Assembly: GCA_963753165.1 (NCBI GenBank)
Contig: CAVWBP010000031.1
Location: 11,934-75,933 of the forward strand
Source of the DNA: JAKLQR01 sp963753165
GTDB lineage: Bacteria > Nitrospirota > Thermodesulfovibrionia > Thermodesulfovibrionales > SM23-35
Length of the DNA: 64,000 nucleotides
Reading direction: 5' to 3'
Shown here: positions 25,880-35,682 of the stretch, piece after piece
Numbering within the stretch: position 1 is the stretch's first letter
How the letters are laid out: every line of letters starts with the position of its first letter
Made by a program: the position numbers and the translations under genes
The notes under the pieces: model-generated
Seen by the model: only the letters and a program-made list of their open reading frames with translations
Databases searched by the model: none
What the model was told of the DNA's origin: nothing

Positions 25880-26344
25880 ATGATTATTTCGTTTATGGCA
25901 GTCAAGAAAAAAACACAAAGGGTATTGATAATTCACGGCCCCAACCTGAACCTGCTCGGAAAGAGGGAAACGGGAATCTACGGCAAGAAGTCTCTGACGC
26001 AGATCAACGCTGAGATTCTCGCCCTTGCGAAAGATCTCGGACTTGACGCAAGAACCCTGCAATTGAACAGCGAAGGGGACATTGTGGAGGCAATCCAGAA
26101 GGACGACTACGATGCACTGATCATCAACCCCGCTGCTTACACCCATACGAGCATAGCAATTCGCGACGCCATCGCGGCCGTCGAAAAACCTGCGATCGAA
26201 GTACACCTCTCAAATATTTATACGCGGGAAGATTTCAGGAAGAAATCGTATATCGCCGGGGTCGCGGCCGGACAGATAAGCGGATTCGGCCCCGACAGCT
26301 ATCTCCTCGCCCTGAGGGCTGCAAAAACAATCCTCTCCCGATGA
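25880..26344 (+). CDS. aroQ: Type II 3-dehydroquinate dehydratase
   Basis: About 150 residues of the type II dehydroquinase family: IHGPNLNLLGKRETGIYG with the catalytic Tyr, NPAAYTHTSIAIRDA, EVHLSNIYTREDFR and the end SGFGPDSYLLAL. It converts 3-dehydroquinate to 3-dehydroshikimate in aromatic amino-acid synthesis. The ATG at 25895 (MAVKKK) is an alternative start. It overlaps pepP by 4 bases (ATGA). Confidence 0.93.
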   Translation: MIISFMAVKKKTQRVLIIHGPNLNLLGKRETGIYGKKSLTQINAEILALAKDLGLDARTLQLNSEGDIVEAIQKDDYDALIINPAAYTHTSIAIRDAIAAVEKPAIEVHLSNIYTREDFRKKSYIAGVAAGQISGFGPDSYLLALRAAKTILSR

Positions 26345-27414
26345 GCCTCCGGAACAGTTCGCTCATCGGAAAGCTCCGCTCTTCCTTCCGGCGCAGCGGC
26401 ATTGACAGCCTCATCGTTACCGATATGACCAATGTGCGGTATCTCTCGGGGTTCAGCGGCTCATCCGGCTTTCTGTTTATCACCCGGAGAGAGAATTTCT
26501 TTGTTACTGATTTCCGGTACAGAGAACAGGCTGAACAAGAAGTTTCAGGGTGGGAGCTCTTTCTCGAAAAAGGAACGCGGATGCATGCAATCAAACGCCT
26601 TATCCGGATGACAGATATCCGAACACTCGGGTTTGAATCGTCGGCTGCCTACAGTTTCTATCGCAGTGTATCCCGCACCGGACTCGCTCTCATCCCCGTC
26701 GAAGGTCTCGTGGAAAAGATGCGCGAACAGAAAGAACTCCACGAGATATCTGCAATCCGGGAAGCGATCAGGCGGGCCGAAACTGCGTTTCTTGAGGTAA
26801 AACCGCATATAAAACGCGGCGTCCGCGAACTCACCATCGCTATGCGGATCGAGGAAAGATTAAAAAAGAACGGGTGCAAAAAAATACCCTTTGAGGTCAT
26901 TGTTGCCTCAGGTCCGAACTCAGCCATGCCCCATGCGCGACCTACGGGCAGAAAATTGCAGGGAGGTGATTTCGTGCTTGTAGACTGGGGCGGAGAGGCA
27001 GACGGCTATTTTTCGGATATGACAAGGACGCTCCTTCTCGACGGCAGCGGTATCAGCAAACAGAAGAGGATATATACAACTGTTCTGGAAGCGAATAAGA
27101 AGGCCCTTTCCGCAGTGGCTGCAGGGATACAGACGAAACAGATCGACAACGCAGCGAGGGACCACATCAAAAAAAACGGGTACGGTGACTTCTTCGGCCA
27201 TGGAACAGGCCATGGAGTGGGTCTCCAGGTGCACGAAGCACCGCGCATAACATGGACAACCTCTTCAACCGTCAGGGAAAAAATGGTCTTTACCGTTGAA
27301 CCGGGCATATATCTCCCCGGATTCGGCGGCGTGAGGATAGAAGATATGGTGGAAGTCGGCGGTAAAAAGGCTTTCGTGCTCACTTCTCTGCCGAAAACAC
27401 TCGAAATCATCTGA
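26341..27414 (+). CDS. pepP: Xaa-Pro aminopeptidase (M24 family)
   Basis: A 357-residue M24 metallopeptidase that removes N-terminal residues next to proline. The creatinase-like N-domain spans 1-125. The catalytic domain has metal ligands in VLVDWGGEADG, SDMTRTLL, FFGHGTGHGVG, VEPGIY and RIEDMV. It overlaps aroQ by ATGA; the aroQ-pepP pair is common, often followed by efp, which here lies 4 kb downstream. Confidence 0.92.
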   Translation: MSLRNSSLIGKLRSSFRRSGIDSLIVTDMTNVRYLSGFSGSSGFLFITRRENFFVTDFRYREQAEQEVSGWELFLEKGTRMHAIKRLIRMTDIRTLGFESSAAYSFYRSVSRTGLALIPVEGLVEKMREQKELHEISAIREAIRRAETAFLEVKPHIKRGVRELTIAMRIEERLKKNGCKKIPFEVIVASGPNSAMPHARPTGRKLQGGDFVLVDWGGEADGYFSDMTRTLLLDGSGISKQKRIYTTVLEANKKALSAVAAGIQTKQIDNAARDHIKKNGYGDFFGHGTGHGVGLQVHEAPRITWTTSSTVREKMVFTVEPGIYLPGFGGVRIEDMVEVGGKKAFVLTSLPKTLEII

Positions 27415-27439
27415 CAGGTATCGCAGAAGAACAATATCT

Positions 27440-29008
27440 CTATTGTTCAGGTTTCATGCTCTCTTGTTTGACTTTCCCGATCTGGACAGGTTTTATCCGG
27501 ATCAGTTCCTGAACCATATCAGTAACCGACCGGAAATCTATTTTGCCGCTCCCCATCTTGGGAAGCTCCTCAAGAACAACAAACTGTTTTGGAAGGGCAA
27601 TATTCGGAAGGTGTTCCGACATCATCTTCAGGGTTTTTTTCTCTTCTATCTTTTCCGTCACTGCCGCCACTATCTTCACACCCTTGAGTGCATCGGGAAC
27701 TTCAACCACAGAGCAGGCGACGTTTTCCGGAAGGCATTTCTGGAGCACGTCTTCTACCCTGACCAGAGATACCATCTCGCCGCCGATTTTCACGAACCGC
27801 TTTAGTCTTCCCGAATGCCAGAGGTATCCGTCCTTGTCGAAATAGCCCATGTCTCCGGTATCATACCAGCCATGCCTGATCCGCATGGACGTCTCTTCGA
27901 AATCGTCGAGGTAGCCTTTCATGACATTCTTCCCCTTCACCATAATCCTTCCGGCCTCTCCTGCTCTGCATTCCTGCCCGGTTTCGTAGTTTTCTATGCG
28001 GACCTTGACATTGGGCAGGACTTTTCCGACACTGCCGGGCCTGTTATTCTCGGGGGTATTCACAGAGATCACAGGAGAGGTCTCCGTAGCGCCGTATCCT
28101 TCGTATAAGACCATCGTGTGCTTCTCAAGAAAATCCTTCCGGAGAACGTCGGGGCATTTGTCTGCGCCGCTCACCACGAGGCGGATGCTCTCAAAATCCC
28201 CTGGTTCCGATTTCCTCAGATATCCCCAGAGAAAACTTGGTGTTCCGACCATCATGGTCGGCTTTTCTTCCCTGATAACCGTACAGATCATTTTGTAATC
28301 AAGGGGATTCGCATAGGCAACGATTGTCATTCCGAGATAAAGGGGCGCCCAGAGATTCACCGTAAGACCGAAGACATGAAAATACGGGAGGTTGGCGAGC
28401 ATCACATCGTAGTCGTACAGTTTCACTACCTTGCTGAAATTCCTTATATTCGACGCAATATTCCGGTGAGTCAGTTGAACCGCCTTAGGGTCTTTCTCGC
28501 TTCCGCTTGTAAAGAGGATAACCAGGGTATCATCTTCATGACCTCCGTGTAGCATCCGCTGGATAAGAGGTGCAGGAAGTTTTGCGATCAGGGCGGCTTT
28601 GAGTTTCTCCCCTGTCGTAATCCCCTCCATAATGTCTTCAATAAACACCATCCCCTCTACGACAGGGCAACTGATCTTATCGAGTAATGCTTTGGAGGTT
28701 ATAATTGTTCTGAAATTACATTTCTTCTGCGCATATCTCGCATTGTTGGCGGCTCCAGTCGAGTAGTTGATCATGACAGGAGTTCTGCCGGCCATAAGGG
28801 AACCAAGCACCGAGAGGGCGCATCCTGCAGAGGTCGGGATCATGATCCCGATAAAACCGGCTTCGAACCTTTTTATTTTTTCCGACAGGATAAGCGAAGC
28901 GATGAGCGCCTTGGAATAGGTAACCTTCTTGTCAGAGGTACGGTCAATAAACGCAAGTTTACTGCCGTACCTCTTCGCTATGCTGACAAACTGCTGATGA
29001 AGAAGCAT
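27440..29008 (-). CDS. AMP-forming acyl-CoA/acyl-ACP synthetase
   Basis: A 522-residue adenylate-forming enzyme. P-loop-like motif ILFTSGSEKDPKAVQLTH (about residue 170), then YEGYGATETSPVIS, WYDTGDMGYFD and the C-terminal catalytic Lys region PKMGSGKIDFR. It resembles the synthetase domain of Aas, which attaches fatty acids to ACP for lysophospholipid repair, more than classical FadD. It is divergent from pepP and lies downstream of a FadL-type outer-membrane barrel on the same strand, which supports a role in exogenous fatty-acid activation. Confidence 0.85.
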   Translation of the reverse strand: MLLHQQFVSIAKRYGSKLAFIDRTSDKKVTYSKALIASLILSEKIKRFEAGFIGIMIPTSAGCALSVLGSLMAGRTPVMINYSTGAANNARYAQKKCNFRTIITSKALLDKISCPVVEGMVFIEDIMEGITTGEKLKAALIAKLPAPLIQRMLHGGHEDDTLVILFTSGSEKDPKAVQLTHRNIASNIRNFSKVVKLYDYDVMLANLPYFHVFGLTVNLWAPLYLGMTIVAYANPLDYKMICTVIREEKPTMMVGTPSFLWGYLRKSEPGDFESIRLVVSGADKCPDVLRKDFLEKHTMVLYEGYGATETSPVISVNTPENNRPGSVGKVLPNVKVRIENYETGQECRAGEAGRIMVKGKNVMKGYLDDFEETSMRIRHGWYDTGDMGYFDKDGYLWHSGRLKRFVKIGGEMVSLVRVEDVLQKCLPENVACSVVEVPDALKGVKIVAAVTEKIEEKKTLKMMSEHLPNIALPKQFVVLEELPKMGSGKIDFRSVTDMVQELIRIKPVQIGKVKQESMKPEQ

Positions 29009-29066
29009 ACCCGTTCACATATCGTACAGAAAATTTTTCTGCATGGATAATCTCAAAAATAAGGCC

Positions 29067-30432
29067 CTAGAATGCAAGATTCAACTGGGCGCTCACAATA
29101 TCTATATGCGCATCGTAGGTTCCCTGCAAGCCCCCCCTTTATCGCATCGTCACCGGTCGCAGTCTTGTCGATCTTCGGATCATTCACAAAAATATGGGTA
29201 TAGCCAAGGTCGAAGCTTACCATCTGGGACACCTTGTATCCCAGTCCCAGCGCAGTCCAGATACGGTCGCTGCAGGGGATTCTTGGCGTACGGTGCTGCG
29301 CATCAGGAATAGGCGTTGTATCGTACGCAGTCCCTGCCCTGAAACTCCAGGTCCTATTCGGCGTATAGGTCACCCCGAGAGAGGTGCGATAGCTGTCCTC
29401 CCAGTCCTCACGGGTTACAGAATTCGGCTGGTTGGGGTTATCGAAATCGACTTCCAACTTCTTAAATATACGCCAGTTCATCCAGGTAAAATCTCCCATA
29501 ACCGCCCATTGAGGATTGATCTGATGGAAGGCGCTCACAGAGAAGCTGTCAGGCATGGTGATATCTGCGGTTGCTTCAGTATCCGTAAAAACGCCTGCTG
29601 CTCTCAGCGGAGGAGGGATATGGGAAAAGTCAGCATCACCCTCCAGGGTATATTCAACGCGGGAACGGTACGCTGCACCGATGCGGGTATCTTTGTATTC
29701 ATAAAGAACGCCCATGTTGAATCCGATGCCCCAGTCGTCTCCCTTAATATTTGCATATCCGTCCGACGTCTGAGGGGTTAAACCAAGGACACCTGGCGGC
29801 AGACCGAGATTGCCGGTGGCGTCGAGGGTACCGAAATCAATGGCGTTGCTGAGTTCCGCGTCGATATACTGGAAGTTAAGTCCCGCACCTATACTGAATT
29901 GCTGATTGATCTTATAGGCGATTGAGGGATTGATATTCACTGTCAGCACATCCGATTTTATCGCGTGATAACGGCCGACCCAGTGGTCATCGTACTCGGT
30001 GCAAAGACCGAAGGGTGAATTGATACCCATGCCTACTACCAGGTCGTCGCTGACCTTTCTGCTGTAATACATATTCGGAACTAATTTCGTCGCTCCCGCC
30101 TCGCCTCCGTTTCCGCCGCTCAGCGGCTGACCCGTTACAGGCTGGAGGACATGGGTTGACCCTTCATTATTAAACTTCACATAGGGCATAATGAGATGTC
30201 CCCCGGTTATGAATTGCTGGCCGTTCAGCCGTGTCAGGCCTGCAGGGTTGTAAAATATGGTTGTGGCGTCTTCAGCGCTCGCTGCCCCTCCTGCAAACGC
30301 GTTGCCCAACCCGCTCACGCTCTGCTCGATAAGTGCAAACCCGGCACTGAACGCAGAACCTGGGGTGAAGAGTGAAAAACAGACAGCAAAGAACAGGATA
30401 ACGATAACTGGTGAAGCTTGTACCTTTTTCAT
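29067..30432 (-). CDS. fadL: FadL/OmpP1/TodX-type outer-membrane transport protein (frameshifted near the C-terminus)
   Basis: A signal peptide (VILFFAVCFSLFTPGSAFSA) is followed by the FadL hatch start GFALIEQSVSGLGNAFAGG and NPAG motif, then alternating beta strands. In the uncorrected frame the last residues are unlike a barrel. Removing one base in the run of seven C at 29131-29137 (plus strand) restores GTYDAHIDIVSAQLNLAF with the terminal Phe needed for barrel insertion, ending at 29067. The family carries long-chain fatty acids or aromatic hydrocarbons across the outer membrane. It pairs with the acyl-CoA synthetase 45 bases downstream. Confidence 0.88.
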
Positions 30433-30528
30433 GCTTAACCCTCCTTGTTATACACAAACTGATTGCACAGTAAACTTACCTATCCGCAAAAACGAAGTCA
30501 AGAAAAAAATCGCCAAAGTCCGGTTCAA

Positions 30529-30978
30529 TTATTGCTTCTCGACAGTAATAATCATCGTGACATCCCGCACATCCTCAAAAGTTGTCTCCAGGCCTTTGGC
30601 GCCTATTCTTCCAATATAAGGCCGCTGCACCTTCACCCAGAACCTGGAGTTCATCAGATCCTGCGATCCGTCGAAGATGAAATATGCCTCATTCAGCGCT
30701 TCGCCGGAAGGCAGGCGTTTCTCCTCGCCTTTCCCCTGACCCGGCATTACATATTCCCTGGCAACATTTCGGTAAAAGGATACCACTGCACTGAAAGAAT
30801 CTGAAGAGGTATATACAGTCGTCCTTGGGGCTGTTGCCCCGGGCAGGGTTTTGTTTGCTTCTTCGGTTGCCTTTTCTTCAATTTTTGAGCCCGGATATGT
30901 CTTGCATTCACCCGCAAAAACAGTGCCGCATACCAGCATAAAGCAAAGAAATACACAAGCTTGCCTGAATATCTTCAT
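30529..30978 (-). CDS. Secreted protein of unknown function
   Basis: A 149-residue protein with a clear signal peptide (FRQACVFLCFMLVCGTVFAG). The mature part contains EEANKTLPGATAPRTTVYTS and SFSAVVSFYRNVAREYVMPG, ending in a predicted strand TMIITVEKQ. I do not recognise a family. A longer frame from 31335 exists, but the ATG at 30978 has AGGAGGA before it and starts exactly at the signal peptide. It is 96 bases upstream of fadL on the same strand and may be co-transcribed. Confidence 0.65.
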   Translation of the reverse strand: MKIFRQACVFLCFMLVCGTVFAGECKTYPGSKIEEKATEEANKTLPGATAPRTTVYTSSDSFSAVVSFYRNVAREYVMPGQGKGEEKRLPSGEALNEAYFIFDGSQDLMNSRFWVKVQRPYIGRIGAKGLETTFEDVRDVTMIITVEKQ

Positions 30979-31179
30979 ACAAATCCTCCTTATCAGAATC
31001 CGTCTCAGATGTATAATTATACTTGGGCATATACTGTTTTTATATATAAAATTTCTTTCCCTGCGAAGTAGCGTACCGGCCGGGAAAAATCTGCCGCATA
31101 CGGTCGGCAGATCGGTTCTGGATGAAAAATTGCAGAAAATGCTAAAATAGTTACACTTTTTAATCCGGAGGGACTTAAG

Positions 31180-31743
31180 TTGATATCGACTGCTGATTTC
31201 AGAAAAGGCCTGAAAGTTGAATTCAAAGGCGAACCGTGCGAGATAGTAGATTTCCAGCACGTTAAAATGGGAAGGGGTGGAGCTATCGTCAGAACAAAGC
31301 TGAAAAGCCTGAAGACCGGCAGTATTCTCGAACAAACGTTCAGGTCAGGCGAGAAATTAGACACCCCTCATCTTGAGGAGAAGAAGATGCAGTATCTTTA
31401 CACTCAGGATGAACTGTTCTATTTCATGGACGAAGAGACCTACGAGCAGATTCCTTTGACTGACGAACAGCTTGGAGAGGCAAGAAAATTCATCAAGGAA
31501 AATATGTCGGTGATTATTCTCAACTATAAGGGCAATCCTCTTAGTCTGGAACTTCCGACCTTTGTGGAACTCGCTGTCTCGAAAACTGATCCTGCAGGAT
31601 TCAGGGGAGATACGGCCTCAGGAAGCGGGAAACCAGCCACCTTGGAAACCGGAGCAATCGTGAAGGTCCCCTTCCATATCAATGAGGGTGACACAATCAA
31701 GATCGACACAAGGACCTCTGAATACATTGAAAGGGTAAAGTGA
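31180..31743 (+). CDS. efp: Translation elongation factor P (TTG start, Arg32)
   Basis: A 187-residue EF-P with three beta-barrel domains: the KOW-like N-domain (FRKGLKVEFKGEPCEIVDF), the middle domain (MQYLYTQDELFYFMDEETYEQ) and the C-domain (KVPFHINEGDTIKIDTRT). It rescues ribosomes stalled at polyproline. The start is TTG with GGAGGGA before it. The loop that carries the modified residue reads KMGRGGAIVR. The tip residue is Arg32 instead of the Lys of E. coli or Bacillus. Followed directly by accB and accC. Confidence 0.93.
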   Translation: MISTADFRKGLKVEFKGEPCEIVDFQHVKMGRGGAIVRTKLKSLKTGSILEQTFRSGEKLDTPHLEEKKMQYLYTQDELFYFMDEETYEQIPLTDEQLGEARKFIKENMSVIILNYKGNPLSLELPTFVELAVSKTDPAGFRGDTASGSGKPATLETGAIVKVPFHINEGDTIKIDTRTSEYIERVK

Positions 31744-32177
31744 TGGAACTCGAGGACTTAAAAGAGCTTATCGAGATTCTCAAAGAAACGGACATAACCG
31801 AAATCCAGGTAGAAAAAGACGGCACAAAGATTAAGATAAAGAGAGAAAAGCTCCTGGCCCCGCTCGATATGGCCATCCACAAATCAGCGATTTGCCAGGA
31901 CAAAGGCATTCCGGAACCGGGGGAAGAGACCCAGAGGCTTGTCACGATTACCTCACCGATTGTCGGAACATTCTACAGGGCGCCGTCACCTGATGCGAAC
32001 CCCTTTGCCGAGATAGGAATGAAAGTCAGTAAAGGACAGGTTCTCTGCACTGTCGAGGCCATGAAACTCATGAACGAAATTGAGAGTGATGTCGATGGAG
32101 TTATTGTCAAAATACTTGTTGAAAACAGTCAGCCCGTAGAATACGGAGAACCGCTGTTCCTTATAGAACCCATATGA
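31743..32177 (+). CDS. accB: Biotin carboxyl carrier protein of acetyl-CoA carboxylase
   Basis: A 144-residue BCCP. The N-terminal helical part (ELEDLKELIEILKETDITE) is followed by a variable linker and the C-terminal biotinyl domain with VEAMKLMNEI, where Lys108 carries biotin. It delivers the carboxybiotin to AccAD in fatty-acid synthesis. The ATG overlaps the efp stop (TGATG). A GTG one codon earlier is also possible. Followed by accC. Confidence 0.93.
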   Translation: MELEDLKELIEILKETDITEIQVEKDGTKIKIKREKLLAPLDMAIHKSAICQDKGIPEPGEETQRLVTITSPIVGTFYRAPSPDANPFAEIGMKVSKGQVLCTVEAMKLMNEIESDVDGVIVKILVENSQPVEYGEPLFLIEPI

Positions 32178-32289
32178 GCATGCCGCGTAAAACCAAGCGC
32201 GCAGAGCAGAGGGCAGAGAATAGTATAGAACTCTCCGCTCTTTGCTGAACGCTCTTCGGTCTATGCTCTGTGCGTTATTCTAAATTACT
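32178..32289. repeat. Degenerate palindromic spacer between accB and accC
   Basis: A 112-base spacer with CAGAGCAGAGGGCAGAG on one side and an imperfect complement rich in GCTCT/CTCTGTGCG on the other. It could fold as a long imperfect hairpin in the accB-accC message. Such GC-rich degenerate repeats often lie between operon genes and may tune relative expression. Confidence 0.35.
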
Positions 32290-33658
32290 ATGAAATTATT
32301 CAAAAAGATACTTATCGCAAACCGTGGTGAGATAACGGTCAGGATTATCCGCGCCTGCAGAGAACTCGGGATCCGCACCGTTGCGGTCTACTCGGACGTC
32401 GACCGGGAATCTCTCCATGTGCGGCTTGCAGACGAATCGGTCTGTATTGGTCCTGCCAGTCCGGCTCAGAGCTACCTCAATATACCTGCCATATTAAGCG
32501 CGGCAGAGATAACCGACTCAGATGCCATTCATCCCGGCTACGGATTCCTTTCAGAAAATCATCATTTTGCCGAAGCATGCATGACTTCAGGCATAACATT
32601 TATCGGCCCGACCTCTGAAAACATCAGGCTTGGAGGCGACAAAGCAAAGGCCCGGCAGATGATGAGAAGGAAAGGCGTTCCGGTAGTTGACGGAAGTGAC
32701 GGACCGGTTCCGACAGAGGAGATTGCCGCAAAGGTTGCGAAAAAAATTGGATTTCCCGTAGTGCTCAAGGCGTCTGCAGGTGGAGGCGGCCACGGGATGA
32801 AGATAGTGAAAGAGGAAAAAGACCTCGAACAGGCGTTCTATATGGCGCAGAGGGAAGCGCTCACCGCATTCGGGAACAGCGAGATCTATATCGAAGAATA
32901 CATCCCGGAGATGAGGCATATCGAAGTGCAGATCATGGCAGACAACAAAGGGAACACCATACACCTCAGCGAGAGGGATTGTTCCATACAGAGGAGACAC
33001 CAGAAACTTCTCGAGGAGTCGCCTTCTCCTGCCGCAACTTCCGAAAAATTCAGGAAGAGAATCGGGGAGTTGGGAGTCAAGGCAGCGCGGGCGATAAAAT
33101 ACCGGAACGTCGGCACTGTTGAATTCATTGTTGATTCGAGAGGGAATATCTATTTCATAGAGATCAATACCCGCATCCAGGTCGAACACCCGGTCACTGA
33201 AGCAGTCACCGGCATCGACATCGTCAAGGAGCAGATCAAGCTTGCAGCCGGCATGCCATTGGAATATAAACAGAACCAGATAAAGCTCTCAGGGCATGCC
33301 ATGGAGTGCAGGATCAACGCAGAAGACCCCGAACGGTTCATCCCCTCTCCGGGGAAGATCACGTTCCTGTCACTTCCCGGAGGTCCCGGGGTAAGGGTAG
33401 ACACAGCCATATATCAGGGGTATGTGATTCCTTCCCAGTATGATTCACTCATCGCAAAACTGATAGTACACGGCAAAGACCGCTCAGATGCTATAGCGAA
33501 AATGAAACGCGCCCTTGCCGAATTCATCATTGAGGGCGTTCAACACAACCATACCCTTCCACAAAAAGGTGCTCAACAACCCTGACTTTATCAGCGGCAA
33601 TTTCAATACTCAATTTCTGGAAAAAATGAACAGCAGCAACAACCTGGAGAATAAATAA
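32290..33658 (+). CDS. accC: Biotin carboxylase (acetyl-CoA carboxylase), frameshifted at the C-terminus
   Basis: An ATP-grasp enzyme carboxylating biotin on AccB. N-terminal KILIANRGEITVRIIRACRE, ATP-binding KASAGGGGHGMK, and the catalytic EINTRIQVEHPVTE. The frame ends early at 33585, but one extra base in CAACACAACC (33541-33550) explains this. Without it the reading continues through TTIPFHKKVLNNPDFISG, the normal biotin-carboxylase end, to a stop at 33658. Restored length is about 455 residues. The enzyme is essential, so a sequence error is likely. Confidence 0.9.
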
Positions 33659-33663
33659 CCCTC

Positions 33664-34281
33664 ATGTACCTCGGGGGGTTGTGTTGTATCACTGACCGGT
33701 CTGTATCACAATTGTCATTTGAGGATATGGCACTCAGGGTGTTGGAGGCGGGGATTGGCTGGATTCAATACCGCGACAAAGAGAGTTCGAGGCGGCTGAT
33801 CTACGAAGAAGCGGTAAAGCTCCGCAAAATAACGAGAGATTTCAAAACGGTATTGATTGTAAACGATCATGCTGATATCGCATATGCCGTTGATGCGGAC
33901 GGCGTTCATCTGGGGCAGGATGATCTCCCGCTGAACGAAGCCCGGAAAATCATAAAGCAGAAAATTATAGGGATATCAACCCACAGCATGGAGCAGGCAA
34001 AAGAAGCTGAAAAAATGGGGGCTGACTATATCGGATTCGGACCTGTTTTTCATACATCGACGAAAGATGCCGGGGATCCGAAAGGACTCGATATGCTCAG
34101 AGAGATCAGGAGAGAGATAAAAATCCCCGTTGTTGCGATCGGAGGCATAACCCCTGACAACGTGCGGACTGTGCTGGCAGAAGGAGCGGATGCGGTTGCG
34201 GTTGCGTCTGCACTTCTGAGCGGGAATATTGGAAAGAACGCCGGAATGTTTCTCGATATCATACGGTTGGCCAATCAGTAA
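33664..34281 (+). CDS. thiE: Thiamine-phosphate synthase
   Basis: A 205-residue TIM barrel joining hydroxymethylpyrimidine diphosphate and thiazole phosphate into thiamine phosphate. Motifs: WIQYRDKESS, VNDHADIAYAVDADGVHLGQDD, GISTHSMEQA, DYIGFGPVFHTSTK and VVAIGGITPDNV. The gene follows accC after 5 bases on the same strand, so it is likely in the same transcript. No other thi genes are visible. Confidence 0.92.
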   Translation: MYLGGLCCITDRSVSQLSFEDMALRVLEAGIGWIQYRDKESSRRLIYEEAVKLRKITRDFKTVLIVNDHADIAYAVDADGVHLGQDDLPLNEARKIIKQKIIGISTHSMEQAKEAEKMGADYIGFGPVFHTSTKDAGDPKGLDMLREIRREIKIPVVAIGGITPDNVRTVLAEGADAVAVASALLSGNIGKNAGMFLDIIRLANQ

Positions 34282-34297
34282 CCGGTACCGCAGTTTA

Positions 34298-34382
34298 TTT
34301 TCCTCCCTTTTGCAAGGGGAGGATGGTGGGGTTTTGAAAAATATCTTTCAACCTCCCCGGCCCTTCCTTGATGAGAGAGGGG
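34298..34382. repeat. Palindromic intergenic repeat element, copy A
   Basis: About 85 bases made of two hairpins (a CCTCCC-loop-GGGGAGG arm pair and a second, less perfect pair) joined by an A/T-rich centre with GAAAAATAT. It is clearly homologous to the element at 56123-56212 read on the opposite strand. No coding content. It lies between thiE and a lipoprotein gene. Confidence 0.6.
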
Positions 34383-34416
34383 TCAGGAAGAAGCACTATT
34401 CTAAGGAGGGCATGGC

Positions 34417-35523
34417 GTGAAAAGAGCACTCTTATTCCTTATGCTTATCAGTCTTATTTCTGTTGGATGCCAGAAAAAACAGGACGTGATAAAAATCGGC
34501 ATTGCAGGCCCCATGACCGGCGATCAGGCCAAGATGGGGATGGACTTTAAGAATGGCGTATCACTTGCGGTTGAAGAATGGAACAGCCAGGGCGGAGTTC
34601 TTGGCAAGAAGATAGAGGTTGTCGTAAGCGATGATCAGCACGACCCGAAACAGGCTGTTTCTATCGCCAACAAAATGGTCAATGACGGCGTAGTCGGCGT
34701 AATCGGGCATTTCAACTCAAGTTGTTCCATCCCTGCATCTGATGTATACAACAGGGCCGGTATTCCCCTGATCACTCCCGGATCAACAAATCCCCAGCTG
34801 ACCGAAAAGGGGTATAAAGGCGTATTCAGAGTCTGCGGCAGGGACGACCAGCAGGGACGCATAGCTGCTCTCTTTGTAATACAACAGCTGAAACTGAAGA
34901 ATGTTGCCGTACTCCATGACAAAACAACATATGGCCAGGGGCTCGCTGATGAGTTTAAAAAATTTCTCGACGGCAAGGTGAACGTCGTGTACTATGGCAG
35001 TATTGTCCAGGGTGACAAGGATTTCAAAACGGTCCTGACCACTGTCGGGAACAAGAATCCGGAACTGGTATTTTTCGGAGGCATTTACCCGGAAGCAGGG
35101 CTTCTCGTGAAACAGGCACGGGAACTGAGGTTGAATGCAAAGTTCATGAGCGGCGATGGAACGATTGATCCGAAGTTTATCGAGATTGCAGGAGCAGCGC
35201 AGGCAGAGGGGACATTTCTCACCTTCAGTCCCGACCCAAAAAATATGCCGTCTGCCAAAGGTTTTATAGAAAACTATCAGTCCCGCTTCGGTGAGATCGG
35301 CCCCTACTCTATCTATGCCTATGATGCTGCCAATATCCTGCTCTCGGCGATCAGGAAAGCCAATACCACAGAGGGGAGCGCGCTGACCGATACACTACAC
35401 ACGATGGAATTCGATGTCGCACTCGGGAAAATCAGATTCGACAATAAAGGAGACGTCACCGAATCTCCCTATGTCATATGGATAACAAGGAACGGAAAGT
35501 TCGAGGAATACTGGAAACCGTAA
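34417..35523 (+). CDS. Branched-chain amino-acid-type ABC transporter substrate-binding lipoprotein
   Basis: A 368-residue periplasmic binding protein of the LivK/LivJ family. It is a lipoprotein (LISVGC lipobox near residue 18), then IKIGIAGPMTGDQAKMG, the standard opening of the family, GVIGHFNSSCSIPASD and VLHDKTTYGQGLADEF. The start is GTG with AAGGAGGG before it. No permease or ATPase genes are adjacent, so the transporter is split or the protein acts as a sensor. Ligand unknown. Confidence 0.88.
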   Translation: MKRALLFLMLISLISVGCQKKQDVIKIGIAGPMTGDQAKMGMDFKNGVSLAVEEWNSQGGVLGKKIEVVVSDDQHDPKQAVSIANKMVNDGVVGVIGHFNSSCSIPASDVYNRAGIPLITPGSTNPQLTEKGYKGVFRVCGRDDQQGRIAALFVIQQLKLKNVAVLHDKTTYGQGLADEFKKFLDGKVNVVYYGSIVQGDKDFKTVLTTVGNKNPELVFFGGIYPEAGLLVKQARELRLNAKFMSGDGTIDPKFIEIAGAAQAEGTFLTFSPDPKNMPSAKGFIENYQSRFGEIGPYSIYAYDAANILLSAIRKANTTEGSALTDTLHTMEFDVALGKIRFDNKGDVTESPYVIWITRNGKFEEYWKP

Positions 35524-35610
35524 TATTGGAATCACCAATATCCAAATTGCTACATCCAAATATAAAATTTGTTTGGAATTTGGTCGTTGGGAATTGGTAA
35601 ATTTATAGCT
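35524..35610. repeat. A/T-rich spacer with degenerate TTGGAATTTGG-like repeats
   Basis: Between the binding protein and the small frame at 35611. It contains the inverted repeat ATATTGG/CCAATAT just after the stop and several degenerate TTTGGAATTTGG/TTGGGAATTGG units. The first pair may act as a weak terminator. Confidence 0.3.
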
Positions 35611-35682
35611 ATGGATATTCTCAAAACCGTAAAACAACGGAGAAGCATCCGGGATTTTCAGAAAGTGGAGGTTATACCATGA
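35611..35682 (+). pseudogene. Nitroreductase N-terminal remnant overlapping pfkA
   Basis: A 23-residue frame, MDILKTVKQRRSIRDFQ..., that matches the usual start of nitroreductase-family flavoproteins (RRSIR-x-F). It stops after 23 codons. Its TGA overlaps the pfkA ATG as ATGA, and its last codons supply the GGAGG ribosome-binding site of pfkA. It is probably a truncated gene relic. Alternatively it is a translated leader peptide coupled to pfkA. Confidence 0.45.
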
